From NCBI GenBank assembly GCA_030377965.1, contig JAUCGE010000013.1:1-55412 (forward strand): a stretch of DNA of 55,412 nt, in the 5' to 3' direction. Numbering within the stretch: the stretch's first letter is position 1; every line of letters begins with the position of its first letter. The translations under genes were made by a program, and so were the position numbers. Source of the stretch: Desulfobacterales bacterium HSG16 (lineage in GTDB: Bacteria > Desulfobacterota > Desulfobacteria > Desulfobacterales > HSG16). Below are positions 41,477 to 52,896 of the stretch, one piece after another. The notes beneath the pieces are model-generated. The model was not told the origin of the DNA. It made no database searches and saw only the letters and a program-made list of their open reading frames with translations.

Positions 41477-43600
41477 ATGGATCAGCATAAAGAAGTTTAC
41501 AGAGAAGAAGCAGAAGAGTTACTTCTGGAATTGGAAAATTCTTTACTGGAACTCGAAGCCGATCCTGATAACAATCAACTCATTGACCGAATTTTTCGAG
41601 CTTTGCACACTATCAAGGGATCAGGAGCCATGTTCGGATTTGATGATATAGCAAACTTTTCCCATGAGCTGGAAAATACCTATGATCATGTAAGAAATTC
41701 AAGAATTCCAGTCACTAAAAATTTAATAGACATGTCCCTTGCAGCAAAAGATGAACTCCGGATAATGCTATCCGCAGACGAAACAAAGAAACAAAACAAA
41801 GAAGATGAGTTGAGGTTGAAGGAAATTGTTGAATCGTTTAAAAAACTGGCACAGGATGAAAAACTGGAAGAAACTTTCATTGTTTCGCCTGACAGAGAAT
41901 CTGTATCTGCCTTACAGATCAATCATGAATCTGACGAGCCTGTAACATACCGTATCCGCTTTCAACCGGACGAAAATATTTTCATTCAGGGAACAAGGCC
42001 GGAGTTGCTGCTCAACGAACTCAACAGACTCGGAGAGTGCAGCCTGACCGGCCTGACCAGAGATATTCCCATGCTTGGAGAGTTTAACCCTTGCTTTTGC
42101 TATATTATATGGGATATTGTTCTTACGACCAGAAGAAACATTGACGCTGTCAGAGATGTTTTTATCTTTGTGGAAGATACAGCATTGATATCAATTGATA
42201 TCATAGATATGGACATTGTCGAAGATTCTGATCACGATTATAAACGAATAGGTGAAATTCTTCTTGAAAAGAAGGATATCACATCACAGGCTCTTCATTC
42301 GACACTTAAAGAGCAGAAGAGAATAGGCCAGATTCTGGTTGATTCCAGTATTGTTGAAAATGAGAATGTCGAATCAGCGCTGAAAGAACAAAAGCATGTG
42401 AAACGTATTCGAGACAAGCATCATATGACAACAGGGGGTTCCAGTATCCGGGTTGCGGCAGAAAAACTGGACAGCCTTGTCGATCTGGTAGGCGAGCTGG
42501 TTACTCTTCAGGCCAGATTGAACAGAAAAGCCGCTCAATTAAACGATACAGAGCTTCTTTCCATTGCCGAAACAGCTGAATATCTTACAGGTGAGCTGCG
42601 CGAAAGTACCATGAGCATCCGAATGCTGCCCTTCAGTACTACCTTCACCAAATTCAAACGGCTGGTCAGAGATCTTTGCACAGACCTTGGAAAAACTGTT
42701 GTGCTGGAAACAGAGGGCGGGGAAACCGAACTTGACAAGAATATTCTGGAGCAGCTGAATGATCCTCTGGTTCATATTATCCGCAATGCCATAGATCATG
42801 GCATGGAATCAGGGGATTTGAGAACATCAATTGGAAAACCGCAGCACGGCACAGTATCCTTGAAGGCCGAACATTCCGGAGCTCATGTTATAATCCGGGT
42901 GATAGATGATGGCCCGGGCCTTGATACGAATGCTATTTTTCTAAAAGCGGTTCAGAAAAAGATGATTGCACCGGATGCAGAATTGAGTGAAAAGGAAATA
43001 CACGCCTTTATTCTTACTCCCGGATTTTCTACAGCCGGGCAGGTTTCCGGGGTGTCAGGCCGGGGCGTGGGTATGGATGTGGTAAAAAGACGGATTGATG
43101 AATTGAGAGGCTCTACTGAAATTGTCAGCCATAAAGGCCAGGGTACTGTCATTATATTGAAACTGCCTCTGACCCTTGCAATTATTGACGGACTTCTTGT
43201 GAAAATTGAAGATCAGCATTTCATACTCCCACTTTCGGTTGTAGAGGAATGTCTGGAACTGGAAAGAAAAGATGTTGACCTTGCAAGAGATCGCAATATT
43301 ATGGATTTCAGGGGTGAAATTCTCACTTATGTGAGTTTGAGGCTTACTTTCGATATCAATGAAAATCTGCCTGATTTTGAAAAGGTGGTAATTGTGGAAT
43401 CGAACGGTGAAAAGATCGGTCTGGGCGTGGATCAGGTTATCGGCAAACATCAGACAGTGATAAAAAACCTGGGGAAAATATATCGGGATATCAAGGAAGT
43501 ATCAGGAGCTACTATTCTGGGAGACGGTACAGTTGCCCTGATCCTGGATGTCAATCAGATTGTCTTGTCTGCACAGGTATCAGGGCGGGTTGATTTGTAA
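41477..43600 (+). CDS. cheA: Chemotaxis histidine kinase CheA
   Basis: ATG 41477, with GGAG nine bases ahead, gives 707 residues. Order: HPt with FRALHTIKGSGAMFGFD (phospho-His near residue 47); a P2-like region (YRIRFQPDENIFIQGTRPEL, LGECSLTGLTRDI); a double motif RIGEILLEKKDITSQALH and RIGQILVDSSIVENENVE each ending in L.EQK (about 256-305), which recalls the MshEN motif; dimerisation helix; HATPase (NDPLVHIIRNAIDHGMESG; DDGPGLDTN; FSTAGQVSGVSGRGVGMDVV); and CheW-like regulatory domain. No receiver is attached. It heads a cheA-cheW-cheR-cheB-cheD row on the plus strand. Confidence 0.93.
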   Translation: MDQHKEVYREEAEELLLELENSLLELEADPDNNQLIDRIFRALHTIKGSGAMFGFDDIANFSHELENTYDHVRNSRIPVTKNLIDMSLAAKDELRIMLSADETKKQNKEDELRLKEIVESFKKLAQDEKLEETFIVSPDRESVSALQINHESDEPVTYRIRFQPDENIFIQGTRPELLLNELNRLGECSLTGLTRDIPMLGEFNPCFCYIIWDIVLTTRRNIDAVRDVFIFVEDTALISIDIIDMDIVEDSDHDYKRIGEILLEKKDITSQALHSTLKEQKRIGQILVDSSIVENENVESALKEQKHVKRIRDKHHMTTGGSSIRVAAEKLDSLVDLVGELVTLQARLNRKAAQLNDTELLSIAETAEYLTGELRESTMSIRMLPFSTTFTKFKRLVRDLCTDLGKTVVLETEGGETELDKNILEQLNDPLVHIIRNAIDHGMESGDLRTSIGKPQHGTVSLKAEHSGAHVIIRVIDDGPGLDTNAIFLKAVQKKMIAPDAELSEKEIHAFILTPGFSTAGQVSGVSGRGVGMDVVKRRIDELRGSTEIVSHKGQGTVIILKLPLTLAIIDGLLVKIEDQHFILPLSVVEECLELERKDVDLARDRNIMDFRGEILTYVSLRLTFDINENLPDFEKVVIVESNGEKIGLGVDQVIGKHQTVIKNLGKIYRDIKEVSGATILGDGTVALILDVNQIVLSAQVSGRVDL

Positions 43601-43681
43601 ACCTCACAGATAACCCACACCTGCGATATGGGAACGAGCTGGATTTGGGAACAAGCAAAAACTTTAAAGGAGTCAATAACG

Positions 43682-44215
43682 ATGAGTGAAACAGGTATTA
43701 CGGAAATCAGACAATATCTCACTTTCCGCCTAGATGAGGAAATTTTTGCCCTGGATGTTTCCCGAGTTCGGGAAGTGCTTGATTTAAGTACTATCACAAA
43801 AGTACCTGGAGCGCCGAATTTTATGCGCGGTGTTATAAACGTCCGGGGCGCTGTTGTGCCTGTCATTGATTTGCGCGTCAAATTTGGATTGAGTATGACT
43901 GCAAATACTATGGATACAAGAATCGTGGTAATGGAGTTGACTTTTGAAGGGGAAAAAACCGTGATCAGCGCCTTGGCCGATTCCGTAGATGAAGTCATAG
44001 ATCTTGATCCCGGATCAATAGAGCCGCCTCCGAAAATCGGGACCAGATGGCGTACTGAATTCATCAAGGGAATCGGAAAACAGCAGAACCGCTTCGTTAT
44101 TCTTCTGGATATCGACAGAGTATTCTCGACAGACGAACTTTCTTTGATGGAAAATGTAGATGCACAGGCAGTGCCTGAAATAAATACCGGACAAAATGTT
44201 TCACTTGAGACATAA
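43682..44215 (+). CDS. cheW: Coupling protein CheW
   Basis: ATG 43682 has AGGAG about ten bases before it. The 177-residue product has the full CheW pattern: RQYLTFRLDEEIFALDVSRV, REVLDLSTITKVPGAPNFM, RGVINVRGAVVPVIDLRVKF and a C-terminal IEPPPKIGTRW then RFVILLDIDRVFS, with an extra ~35-residue polar tail. It should link CheA (just upstream, 81 bases) to receptors. It is one of two CheW in this cluster, beside that at 52361. Confidence 0.95.
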   Translation: MSETGITEIRQYLTFRLDEEIFALDVSRVREVLDLSTITKVPGAPNFMRGVINVRGAVVPVIDLRVKFGLSMTANTMDTRIVVMELTFEGEKTVISALADSVDEVIDLDPGSIEPPPKIGTRWRTEFIKGIGKQQNRFVILLDIDRVFSTDELSLMENVDAQAVPEINTGQNVSLET

Positions 44216-44236
44216 TTGATGAATTGCAGTGTATAA

Positions 44237-46190
<1,954 letters not shown>

Positions 46191-46191
<1 letters not shown>

Positions 46192-46769
46192 TGCCCCCGA
46201 GTTCAACGAGAATAAAAAAGGTTGTCCGTATTCATATCGGCCAGTACCACGCAAGCAGGATGCCGGTGATCATATACACCCTGCTTGGTTCGTGCGTTGC
46301 AGTATGCCTTTACGACCCAGTTAGAAAAATCGGAGGAATGAACCATATTTTTCTTCCTGGAAAGGCCAATATGAACAGATTTGATGCGCCTGCCCGCTAC
46401 GGAGTCAATGCAATGGAACTTTTGATTAACCGGATAATGAATCTGGGAGGCAAAAAAAAACGGTTTGTCGCTAAAGTTTTCGGAGGAGCTCACCTTCTGC
46501 CATCGGTTACCATTCAGAACGGTGTGGGGCAGAAAATCGTTGAATTCGTGATTGAGTTTTTAAAAATGGAATCTATCAGGATTGTTGGAAAGGATGTTGG
46601 GGGATATCAGGGCAGGAAGATCTTTTACCATACCGATACAGGTGAAGTACTCCTGAAAAAAATCAAATCCACCAATTTTTCCAATATTGTCAAAGAAGAA
46701 AAACAGCAGAAATCAAAACTGAAGAACAAATTTTTAATGTCTGGCGAAATTTATCTGTTTAAAGATTGA
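46191..46769 (+). CDS. cheD: Chemoreceptor glutamine deamidase CheD
   Basis: CheD turns receptor Gln into Glu. The catalytic Cys and its surroundings (TLLGSCVAVCLYDPVRKIGG) and the His in GGMNHIFLPGKAN are intact, and a late motif VGKDVGGYQGRKIFYHTDTG is typical. Start 46191 overlaps the cheB stop by one base (TAATG); 46182 is an in-frame alternative. A Lys-rich tail of ~35 residues follows. It is one of three CheD-family genes in the window. Confidence 0.93.
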
Positions 46770-46840
46770 TAAACACGGTTGTATCGGTTGGGTTAAGCAG
46801 AGAGAAGACAGCTTACTTTTGAACAGGTGTCTGGAGTTAT

Positions 46841-48571
46841 ATGCCAAATTCTGATAGACAAAAGCTGGAACAGATATATCTAAGCAGAAGGACTGCTGAA
46901 CTGGAGGCAGCCAATCGCCAGTTAAAATCGGCAATTGCCCGCTCCAATCGACTGGCAAGGGAAGCTGATGTCGCTAATAAGGCCAAATCAGAATTTCTGG
47001 CTAATATGAGCCATGAAATACGAACGCCCATGAACGGAGTGATTGGTATGCTGGACCTGTCACTTGATACGGAATTGACCGGGCCTCAGAGGGAATATCT
47101 GGAAATGGCCAGATTCGCGGCTGGCAACCTTCTCGACCTCTTGAATGATATTCTGGATCTGTCCAGAATAGAGGCCGGAAAAATGGAACTTGATATAGTT
47201 GAATTCGACATGGATTCACTCATGAAATCTGCCCTGGCACCTCTTATATATCAAATTGAGGAGAAAGGGCTTGATATTATTCAAAAAATATCGACAGATG
47301 TACCCAAAAGGCTGATTGGTGATCCAGGACGGCTCAGGCAGGTTCTGTTGAACCTTTTACGAAACAGCGTCAAATTTACCGAAAAGGGCTATATCCGAGT
47401 GTCTCTTACGCCTGAAAATGAAATACCCAGATCATTTCCAGGGATATTCAGGGAACACAGAGAAAAAATAAAAACAAGTCAGTATTTTCTTTTTTCAGTT
47501 GAAGATACGGGTGTAGGCATTCCCGCAGATCGAACAGATATGATTTTCGATGCTTTTTCCCAGGCTGACTCTTCTGCCCGAAGATCATTCGACGGTGCGG
47601 GACTGGGACTGAATATTTCTAAAAAACTGGTTGAAATTATGGGAGGCAATATATGGGTTGAAAGTACACCGGGCAGGGGCAGTACTTTTTACTTCATGGC
47701 AGAACTGGGAATTGTAGATTCGCAGAAAGCCACAGGCAAGACCATTTTGGCCGGCCATTCTCAGAAAGTTAAGAACGTATATGTAAGAAATAAAAAATCG
47801 GAAACAAAAAAAAAGATCAAAATTCTTGTGGCAGAAGATGATCCCCTTAACATGCGTGTATGTGTGGAACTGTTGGAACTTACAGGGTACAGCGTATTCA
47901 GCGTGACCAACGGAAAAGAAGCTGTCGAATTTTTCAAAAAAAGATCCGTCGATATTGTGCTGATGGATGTAGGAATGCCTGAAATGGACGGCATTGCTGC
48001 TACACTTAAAATCAGAAGTATGGGCCATACCCTGCCAATCGTAGCCCTGACTGCTCATGCTATCAAAGGAGACCGTGAGCGGTGCATTGCAGCTGGTATG
48101 GATGATTACCTGTCGAAACCGATTGATCGGCAGAATATGCTTAAAATGGTAAAAAAACTGGCTGTTTCTAATTTCAAAAAAAAAGAAAATGCGTCACGAG
48201 CATCTCAAAAGGAAAAACTGTCAGGAAAAATACTCAATTATAAAAAAGTCTTGAACGATTATGAAAACGATACTGATCAATTTAAAAAACAAGTATCGAT
48301 CTTTGTAAAAACAATGCCTGAACAAATCGAACAATTAAGGAATCTGATAATACAAACTGATTCCAACAGAAATTTTAAGGCTGCAGAGCAGGCAAGTGAA
48401 GAACTCAGGCAAAAGGCTATGATAATCGGTGCGGAAAAAATTTCAGATGAATTATTCAGACTCAAGCTTGCCATCAGGAAAATAGATGTTAAAAAATGCG
48501 ATCAGCTAATAGAAAAGCTTGAAAAAGCTCTTGAACAGCTCGGTTCCGAAGCTTTGCTGCTTGATGATTAG
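46841..48571 (+). CDS. Soluble hybrid histidine kinase (HK-REC, degenerate HPt)
   Basis: The 576-residue protein has no membrane segment: coiled coil (~10-45), HisKA with [20 protein letters not shown] (phospho-His ~66), HATPase ([60 protein letters not shown]), and receiver at ~325-450 ([48 protein letters not shown]). The last ~100 residues have the helical spacing of an HPt domain, but where A-H-x-L-K-G is expected there is SEELRQK, so the acceptor His is absent. It is located 71 bases after cheD. Confidence 0.9.
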   Translation: MPNSDRQKLEQIYLSRRTAELEAANRQLKSAIARSNRLAREADVANKAKSEFLANMSHEIRTPMNGVIGMLDLSLDTELTGPQREYLEMARFAAGNLLDLLNDILDLSRIEAGKMELDIVEFDMDSLMKSALAPLIYQIEEKGLDIIQKISTDVPKRLIGDPGRLRQVLLNLLRNSVKFTEKGYIRVSLTPENEIPRSFPGIFREHREKIKTSQYFLFSVEDTGVGIPADRTDMIFDAFSQADSSARRSFDGAGLGLNISKKLVEIMGGNIWVESTPGRGSTFYFMAELGIVDSQKATGKTILAGHSQKVKNVYVRNKKSETKKKIKILVAEDDPLNMRVCVELLELTGYSVFSVTNGKEAVEFFKKRSVDIVLMDVGMPEMDGIAATLKIRSMGHTLPIVALTAHAIKGDRERCIAAGMDDYLSKPIDRQNMLKMVKKLAVSNFKKKENASRASQKEKLSGKILNYKKVLNDYENDTDQFKKQVSIFVKTMPEQIEQLRNLIIQTDSNRNFKAAEQASEELRQKAMIIGAEKISDELFRLKLAIRKIDVKKCDQLIEKLEKALEQLGSEALLLDD

Positions 48572-48609
48572 CTCTATTCCAAATGTCATATAAAAGGAGA
48601 AAATTCGAA

Positions 48610-49014
48610 ATGAAAATTCTGATCGTTGAAGATGATTTTATTGCACGGCGGCTCTTAAAAGATATTCTCTCTCCTTATGGAGAGTGCGATACTGTCGTTG
48701 ATGGTGACGAGGCAATACAGGCATTCCGCCTTGCATGGGATGACAATCAGCCTTATGAACTGATATGTATGGATATCATGATGCCTAAGATGGATGGACA
48801 GCAGGCATTGTTAGGCATCCGCAAAATCGAAAAAGATTTAGAAGTAAGAGGATCTGACGAGGTAAAAATTATAATGATGACAGCTCTGGGAGATCCCAAA
48901 AGCGTAGTTGATGCATATTATAAGGGTGGTGCGACTTCATATCTTGTCAAGCCTATTGAAAAATCCAAACTCCTGAAGGAAATCAGATTATTGGGGCTTA
49001 TAAGAGCTTATTAA
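48610..49014 (+). CDS. Single-domain response regulator
   Basis: ATG 48610 with AGGAG about 12 bases before it. 134 residues, all receiver: KILIVEDDFIARRLLKDILS, phospho-acceptor in ICMDIMMPKMDGQQAL, IIMMTALGDPKS (Thr switch), and SYLVKPIEKSKL (Lys). The spacer between strand 3 and the Asp is a little longer than in CheY (the insert WDDNQPY). It probably takes phosphate from the neighbouring hybrid kinase or CheA. Its target is unknown. Confidence 0.9.
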   Translation: MKILIVEDDFIARRLLKDILSPYGECDTVVDGDEAIQAFRLAWDDNQPYELICMDIMMPKMDGQQALLGIRKIEKDLEVRGSDEVKIIMMTALGDPKSVVDAYYKGGATSYLVKPIEKSKLLKEIRLLGLIRAY

Positions 49015-49279
49015 TAATGGCCAGTCCGTTGTTTGGATGTCCCTGGTTTATGATTCTGGAAGACTTTCCTGTAACCATACTTTAGACTTTCGCTTGTTTC
49101 CATGCCGGAGCTTGTAAAAGATAGGATTTCAATCAAAACAGGGGATTGCCAAATAGCTGAAACTGGTTTATATAAAATTTAAAAAACAAACAATGACAAA
49201 TATTTTTGTACAGGTTAATATTTATTTTTTTGATAAAAAACGAGTCTGACAAGTGGATAACGAAGAAAGGGAGATCATT

Positions 49280-49654
49280 ATGGCTTGTATTCTTATTGTT
49301 GATGACGATGAATCGATCCGCAGGATGTTGACACAGATGCTGGAAAGGGGAGGGTACGAAGTATTTAATGCACAGGACGGAAATGTGGCTTTAAAAATGT
49401 GCGATCAGACATCTTTCGATCTGGTAATCACAGATTTGATCATGCCTGAAAAAGAAGGCATTGAGACAATCAAGGAAATAAAAGAGAATTTTCCCACGAT
49501 GAATATTATCGCCATGTCGGGGGGCGGAAGGATACGCCCTGAAAATTACCTCAAAATTGCCGGCAGCCTGGGAGCTGCATGTACACTGACAAAACCTATT
49601 GAGCGAAAGAAATTGCTGGCAGCAGTAAAGGCCCTTGTTAAAGAGGACATATAA
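49280..49654 (+). CDS. Single-domain response regulator
   Basis: ATG 49280 follows AAAGGGAG by ~7 bases. 124 residues, full receiver: ACILIVDDDESIRRMLTQML, VITDLIMPEKEGIETI (phospho-Asp), IIAMSGGG (Ser switch), CTLTKPIERKKL (Lys). It is followed after 5 bases by the MCP-like soluble protein, so the two are co-expressed and may interact. The 265-base gap before it contains no visible gene and presumably a promoter. Confidence 0.9.
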   Translation: MACILIVDDDESIRRMLTQMLERGGYEVFNAQDGNVALKMCDQTSFDLVITDLIMPEKEGIETIKEIKENFPTMNIIAMSGGGRIRPENYLKIAGSLGAACTLTKPIERKKLLAAVKALVKEDI

Positions 49655-49659
49655 AAATA

Positions 49660-51558
49660 ATGTTGCAAATCTTACGGACAGCTATAAAAACATGGAGACA
49701 GAACAGATCCGATTACAAGGGCTTCATTGTGCCAGCAAGGAAAATTCCAGACAGGCTGTCTGAATTCTGTCAGATGCTGGACGATGTATGTAAGTCAGCA
49801 GAACCGGACTTTATCTCTCTGGGACGCAATCTTGAATCTCTATTCTCTGATGTAACTGTCCTGTCAGAAAGAATAATGGACACTGTAAGAGAAATTGGAA
49901 GGGACTCTGGTGAAAATCCTTTTTCCAGGGTAGGAGCCATTGCCCGCAGCTCTTTATCGAAACTCAATAACTGTCATTCAGATATACATACTGATCTGCA
50001 ATATATAGAAGGAATAATTCATAATCTTGATAAGCTCAGGCGTGTTTCGGCTGGTGTCGAAAAAATAGCAATGTTTTTCCGACTGCTCGGATTTAATATT
50101 GCAATAGAAAGCTCTCGTGCAGCTGAAACCACAGATATGTTTCAGGTTGTTTCCGAACAGATTCACCAGCTTTCTTCCAAGGTAACCGGCATTATAGGCG
50201 GTATTCAGGAGGAAGCGCTTAAAACTCATAACAGCCAGACCGCTGCATTCGACCAGATAGCCAAAGACCTTAACCGGCTTCGTAACCTGACCAATGACGC
50301 AGACAGAACAGTTGAAACTTCTCTTCTGGAAATCGAAAGAATCATGGAGCTTTCAATTGAAGCTCTTGAAAGAGCTGCCCGCCACACTGAAAATATATCC
50401 CGCCAGGTCGGAGAAATAGTGGTTGGAATTCAAATTCATGACAGCATGACCCAGGGCATCGCAAATATGATAGAGGTTATTGATGATGCTGTTCAGATTT
50501 TTACAGGCCATCGAAATAACAGGAAATATCCACCTGACAGGTACAGTCATTTGAGTTCCGTTATCAGTTTTCAACGGATCTGGTTGAAAGAATCTATATC
50601 GACTATTCTGAACGCATATGAAAAAAGTACTGCCGCATTCAATAAGATTTCTGTTGAAATTGATATGCTGGGAGAATCGCTTTCCGGCTCCGGCCTTGTG
50701 GCTTTAGGAGAATGCGGCCATTCTGGTTCAGCAGATGTTGATGATCCGTTTCCTGCTCTGGCATCGGCTTTGTCCCGCTTGAAAGGAATTATTGATGAAG
50801 TCAACAGCCTGATAGAAGGAATTAACACATCGGCATCTGAGGCTTCGGACACTGCCGACCGGCTTTCGGAATCCATGTCCCGTGTAGCGGAAATAAGTTC
50901 GGAAACCCACATCATAGCGCTCAATGCAATTGTCAAGGCTGCTCATCTGGGTGAACAGGGGCGGGCATTGGAGGTACTTGCCCAGGAAGTGAAGAAGCTC
51001 TCTGATCAGACCAATGAATTTTCTGCTGGAGTCAAAAGCCTTCTGGACAATGTTTCGACCAGTGTTGATGAACTCAGATCCAGAGTTTCCGATGAACCTC
51101 GGAATAATGAAGAAACATCGGGCGCTGAAATTGATACTGGAATAGAAGATATTGCAGTTGTGTACAAAAGATACCAGAAAAAAACAGGAAACGTATGCAG
51201 ACAGACAGGGGGGATCAAGGAGGAAATAAATATAAACGTAAAACGAATCAGTTTTCTGCTCAACCTGGCAGATGAATTCGATAATTTAATTCGTTACCTG
51301 GACGGTATATGTATACCGAATAAACTCAAACCGGCGTTACAGGAGCGTCATGCAGCAGCAATTGAACCTCCTGCTGATGAGGAAACGTGCTATATAGAAA
51401 CGGAAGAAAAGAGCGGATTGCTGACAGAAGAAAGACAAATCGATATAATAAATGCTCCATCTCTGTTGCCGGATCACTCAAAAAAGGATAAAATGGAATT
51501 GATATCGGAATCCAGCAATTCGGATGATGATTTCGGGGATAATGTAGAGCTTTTTTAG
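49660..51558 (+). CDS. Soluble MCP-like protein with two signalling-hairpin-like modules
   Basis: The 632-residue protein has no membrane helix, HAMP or known sensor domain. It is helical. Residues ~130-200 contain FRLLGFNIAIESSRAAETTD followed by MFQVVSEQIHQLSSKVTGI, and ~415-475 contain SSETHIIALNAIVKAAHLG followed by ALEVLAQEVKKLSDQTNEF. Both resemble the MCP signalling tip (…LLALNAAIEAARAGEqGRGFaVVA.EVr.LA), the second more closely. The C-terminal ~130 residues are acidic and disordered. It may be a cytosolic receptor, or compete with receptors for CheA/CheW. I know of no named family. Confidence 0.78.
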   Translation: MLQILRTAIKTWRQNRSDYKGFIVPARKIPDRLSEFCQMLDDVCKSAEPDFISLGRNLESLFSDVTVLSERIMDTVREIGRDSGENPFSRVGAIARSSLSKLNNCHSDIHTDLQYIEGIIHNLDKLRRVSAGVEKIAMFFRLLGFNIAIESSRAAETTDMFQVVSEQIHQLSSKVTGIIGGIQEEALKTHNSQTAAFDQIAKDLNRLRNLTNDADRTVETSLLEIERIMELSIEALERAARHTENISRQVGEIVVGIQIHDSMTQGIANMIEVIDDAVQIFTGHRNNRKYPPDRYSHLSSVISFQRIWLKESISTILNAYEKSTAAFNKISVEIDMLGESLSGSGLVALGECGHSGSADVDDPFPALASALSRLKGIIDEVNSLIEGINTSASEASDTADRLSESMSRVAEISSETHIIALNAIVKAAHLGEQGRALEVLAQEVKKLSDQTNEFSAGVKSLLDNVSTSVDELRSRVSDEPRNNEETSGAEIDTGIEDIAVVYKRYQKKTGNVCRQTGGIKEEININVKRISFLLNLADEFDNLIRYLDGICIPNKLKPALQERHAAAIEPPADEETCYIETEEKSGLLTEERQIDIINAPSLLPDHSKKDKMELISESSNSDDDFGDNVELF

Positions 51559-51642
51559 GTTGAACCTGACCGGTTGAACCTGATAGGCTGATTATCGCAG
51601 GCTGATTATGCAAATCGAAATTTTTTTTGTGGAGATACCGTC

Positions 51643-51939
51643 ATGGCAGTAATAAAAGAAGTAAAAGACGGATGTGCTTTTCTGACAATCACAGACACTC
51701 TGTCGATCTATGAAGTGGAAGAATTGAGCAGAACAATGCAGGAAAGCCTCGAACAGTATAACGGATTAATCTTGAAGCTGAACCAGGTGGAGGAATGTGA
51801 TACCGCAGGTATTCAGTTGCTCCTGTCTGCCCGAAAAACGGCGGAAACGGCTGGAAAAAGATTTGAAATTGACGGGGCTTCACCAGAAATCATACGTGTA
51901 GCAACTCTTCTGGGACTAAATCCTGAAGTCCTTTTTTGA
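51643..51939 (+). CDS. STAS-domain protein
   Basis: The 98-residue protein is one STAS domain: CAFLTITDTLSIYEVEELSR, GLILKLNQVEECDTAGIQLL and RVATLLGLNPEVLF at the end. The phosphorylated residue of anti-anti-sigma factors is Ser or Thr in D-S/T-x-G; here it is Thr in CDTAG, so regulation by a kinase/phosphatase pair is possible. STAS proteins of this type sit in many chemotaxis clusters; whether as partner of the MCP-like protein or a switch is unclear. Confidence 0.9.
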   Translation: MAVIKEVKDGCAFLTITDTLSIYEVEELSRTMQESLEQYNGLILKLNQVEECDTAGIQLLLSARKTAETAGKRFEIDGASPEIIRVATLLGLNPEVLF

Positions 51940-51959
51940 AGATGTAAAAGGAGAAAATG

Positions 51960-52325
51960 ATGGCAAAGATGATCATGACCGTAGATGACTCGGCCAGTAT
52001 CCGACAAATGGTCAGTTTTACATTGAAACAGGCCGGGTATCAGGTTGTGGAGGCCGTTGATGGTAAAGACGCTTTTGACAAGATAAAGAAAAGCCGAATC
52101 AATATGCTGATCACGGATCTGAATATGCCCCAGATGGATGGTATCGAACTTATTCGCAATGTGCGTACCTTGCCTTCCGCAAGATTTATGCCTATCATTA
52201 TGTTGACAACGGAATCCCAGGCATCCAAGAAGCAGGAAGGAAAGTCTGCTGGTGCTACAGGCTGGATTGTCAAGCCATTTAAACCGGAACAATTGCTGGC
52301 CGTGGTTAAGAAGGTTCTTGGTTAA
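51960..52325 (+). CDS. cheY: CheY-type response regulator
   Basis: Full receiver of 121 residues: MIMTVDDSASIRQMVSFTLK, LITDLNMPQMDGIELIRNVR (phospho-Asp), IIMLTTESQASKKQEGKSAG (Thr switch) and GWIVKPFKPEQLLAVVKKVL (Lys). This is the canonical chemotaxis CheY of the cluster and the best candidate to act on the motility apparatus. AGGAG precedes ATG 51957/51960. It lies 20 bases after the STAS gene. Confidence 0.95.
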   Translation: MAKMIMTVDDSASIRQMVSFTLKQAGYQVVEAVDGKDAFDKIKKSRINMLITDLNMPQMDGIELIRNVRTLPSARFMPIIMLTTESQASKKQEGKSAGATGWIVKPFKPEQLLAVVKKVLG

Positions 52326-52360
52326 GTATTATATCCAGATCAGAAGGAGGATGTTCGAAA

Positions 52361-52873
52361 ATGAGGAAATTGACACAGAAAATGGATCAGGCTGTAAAAA
52401 ATATTGACAATAAAGAAGGAAAATATCTTACTTTTACCCTGGCTGATGAAGAGTATGGCATCGGTATTTTAAAAATCAAGGAAATCATCGGGATGATGCC
52501 CATTACCTCTGTTCCGCAGACCCCCGAATTTGTAAAGGGCGTGATAAACCTCCGGGGAAAAGTGATTCCTGTGATGGATCTTCGTATTCGATTCGATCTT
52601 GAGGCCAGCGATTATACGGACAGAACATGTATAATAGTTGTTGAAATCGGGGGAGAAAACTCCAATGTAATGATTGGTATTGTGGTTGACACTGTGTCGG
52701 AAGTTTTAAATATCAAATCTGTAGAAATAGAGCCTGCCCCATCTTTTGGAACGGAGCTTGATACAGAGTATATACTTGGGATAGCCAAAATTGAAGGAGG
52801 CGTAAAAATTTTGCTGGATATAGATCGCGTGCTGAGATCGGACGAGCTTTCCATGCTTGAATCTGTTGGATAA
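52361..52873 (+). CDS. cheW: Coupling protein CheW
   Basis: The 170-residue CheW has KYLTFTLADEEYGIGILKIK, EIIGMMPITSVPQTPEFVKG, VINLRGKVIPVMDLRIRFDL and VKILLDIDRVLRSDEL, all as in standard CheW. AAGGAGG is ~9 bases before the ATG. It is the last plus-strand gene; the following four run towards it, with only 23 bases between the two stops. Confidence 0.95.
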   Translation: MRKLTQKMDQAVKNIDNKEGKYLTFTLADEEYGIGILKIKEIIGMMPITSVPQTPEFVKGVINLRGKVIPVMDLRIRFDLEASDYTDRTCIIVVEIGGENSNVMIGIVVDTVSEVLNIKSVEIEPAPSFGTELDTEYILGIAKIEGGVKILLDIDRVLRSDELSMLESVG

Positions 52874-52896
52874 CAACGGTTATCTATGGTATAAGG

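Noticed and set aside
42430-43600. CheA at 41477 as a second Wsp-type kinase
   Set aside because: It lacks the C-terminal receiver of WspE and is followed by a standard cheW-cheR-cheB-cheD row.
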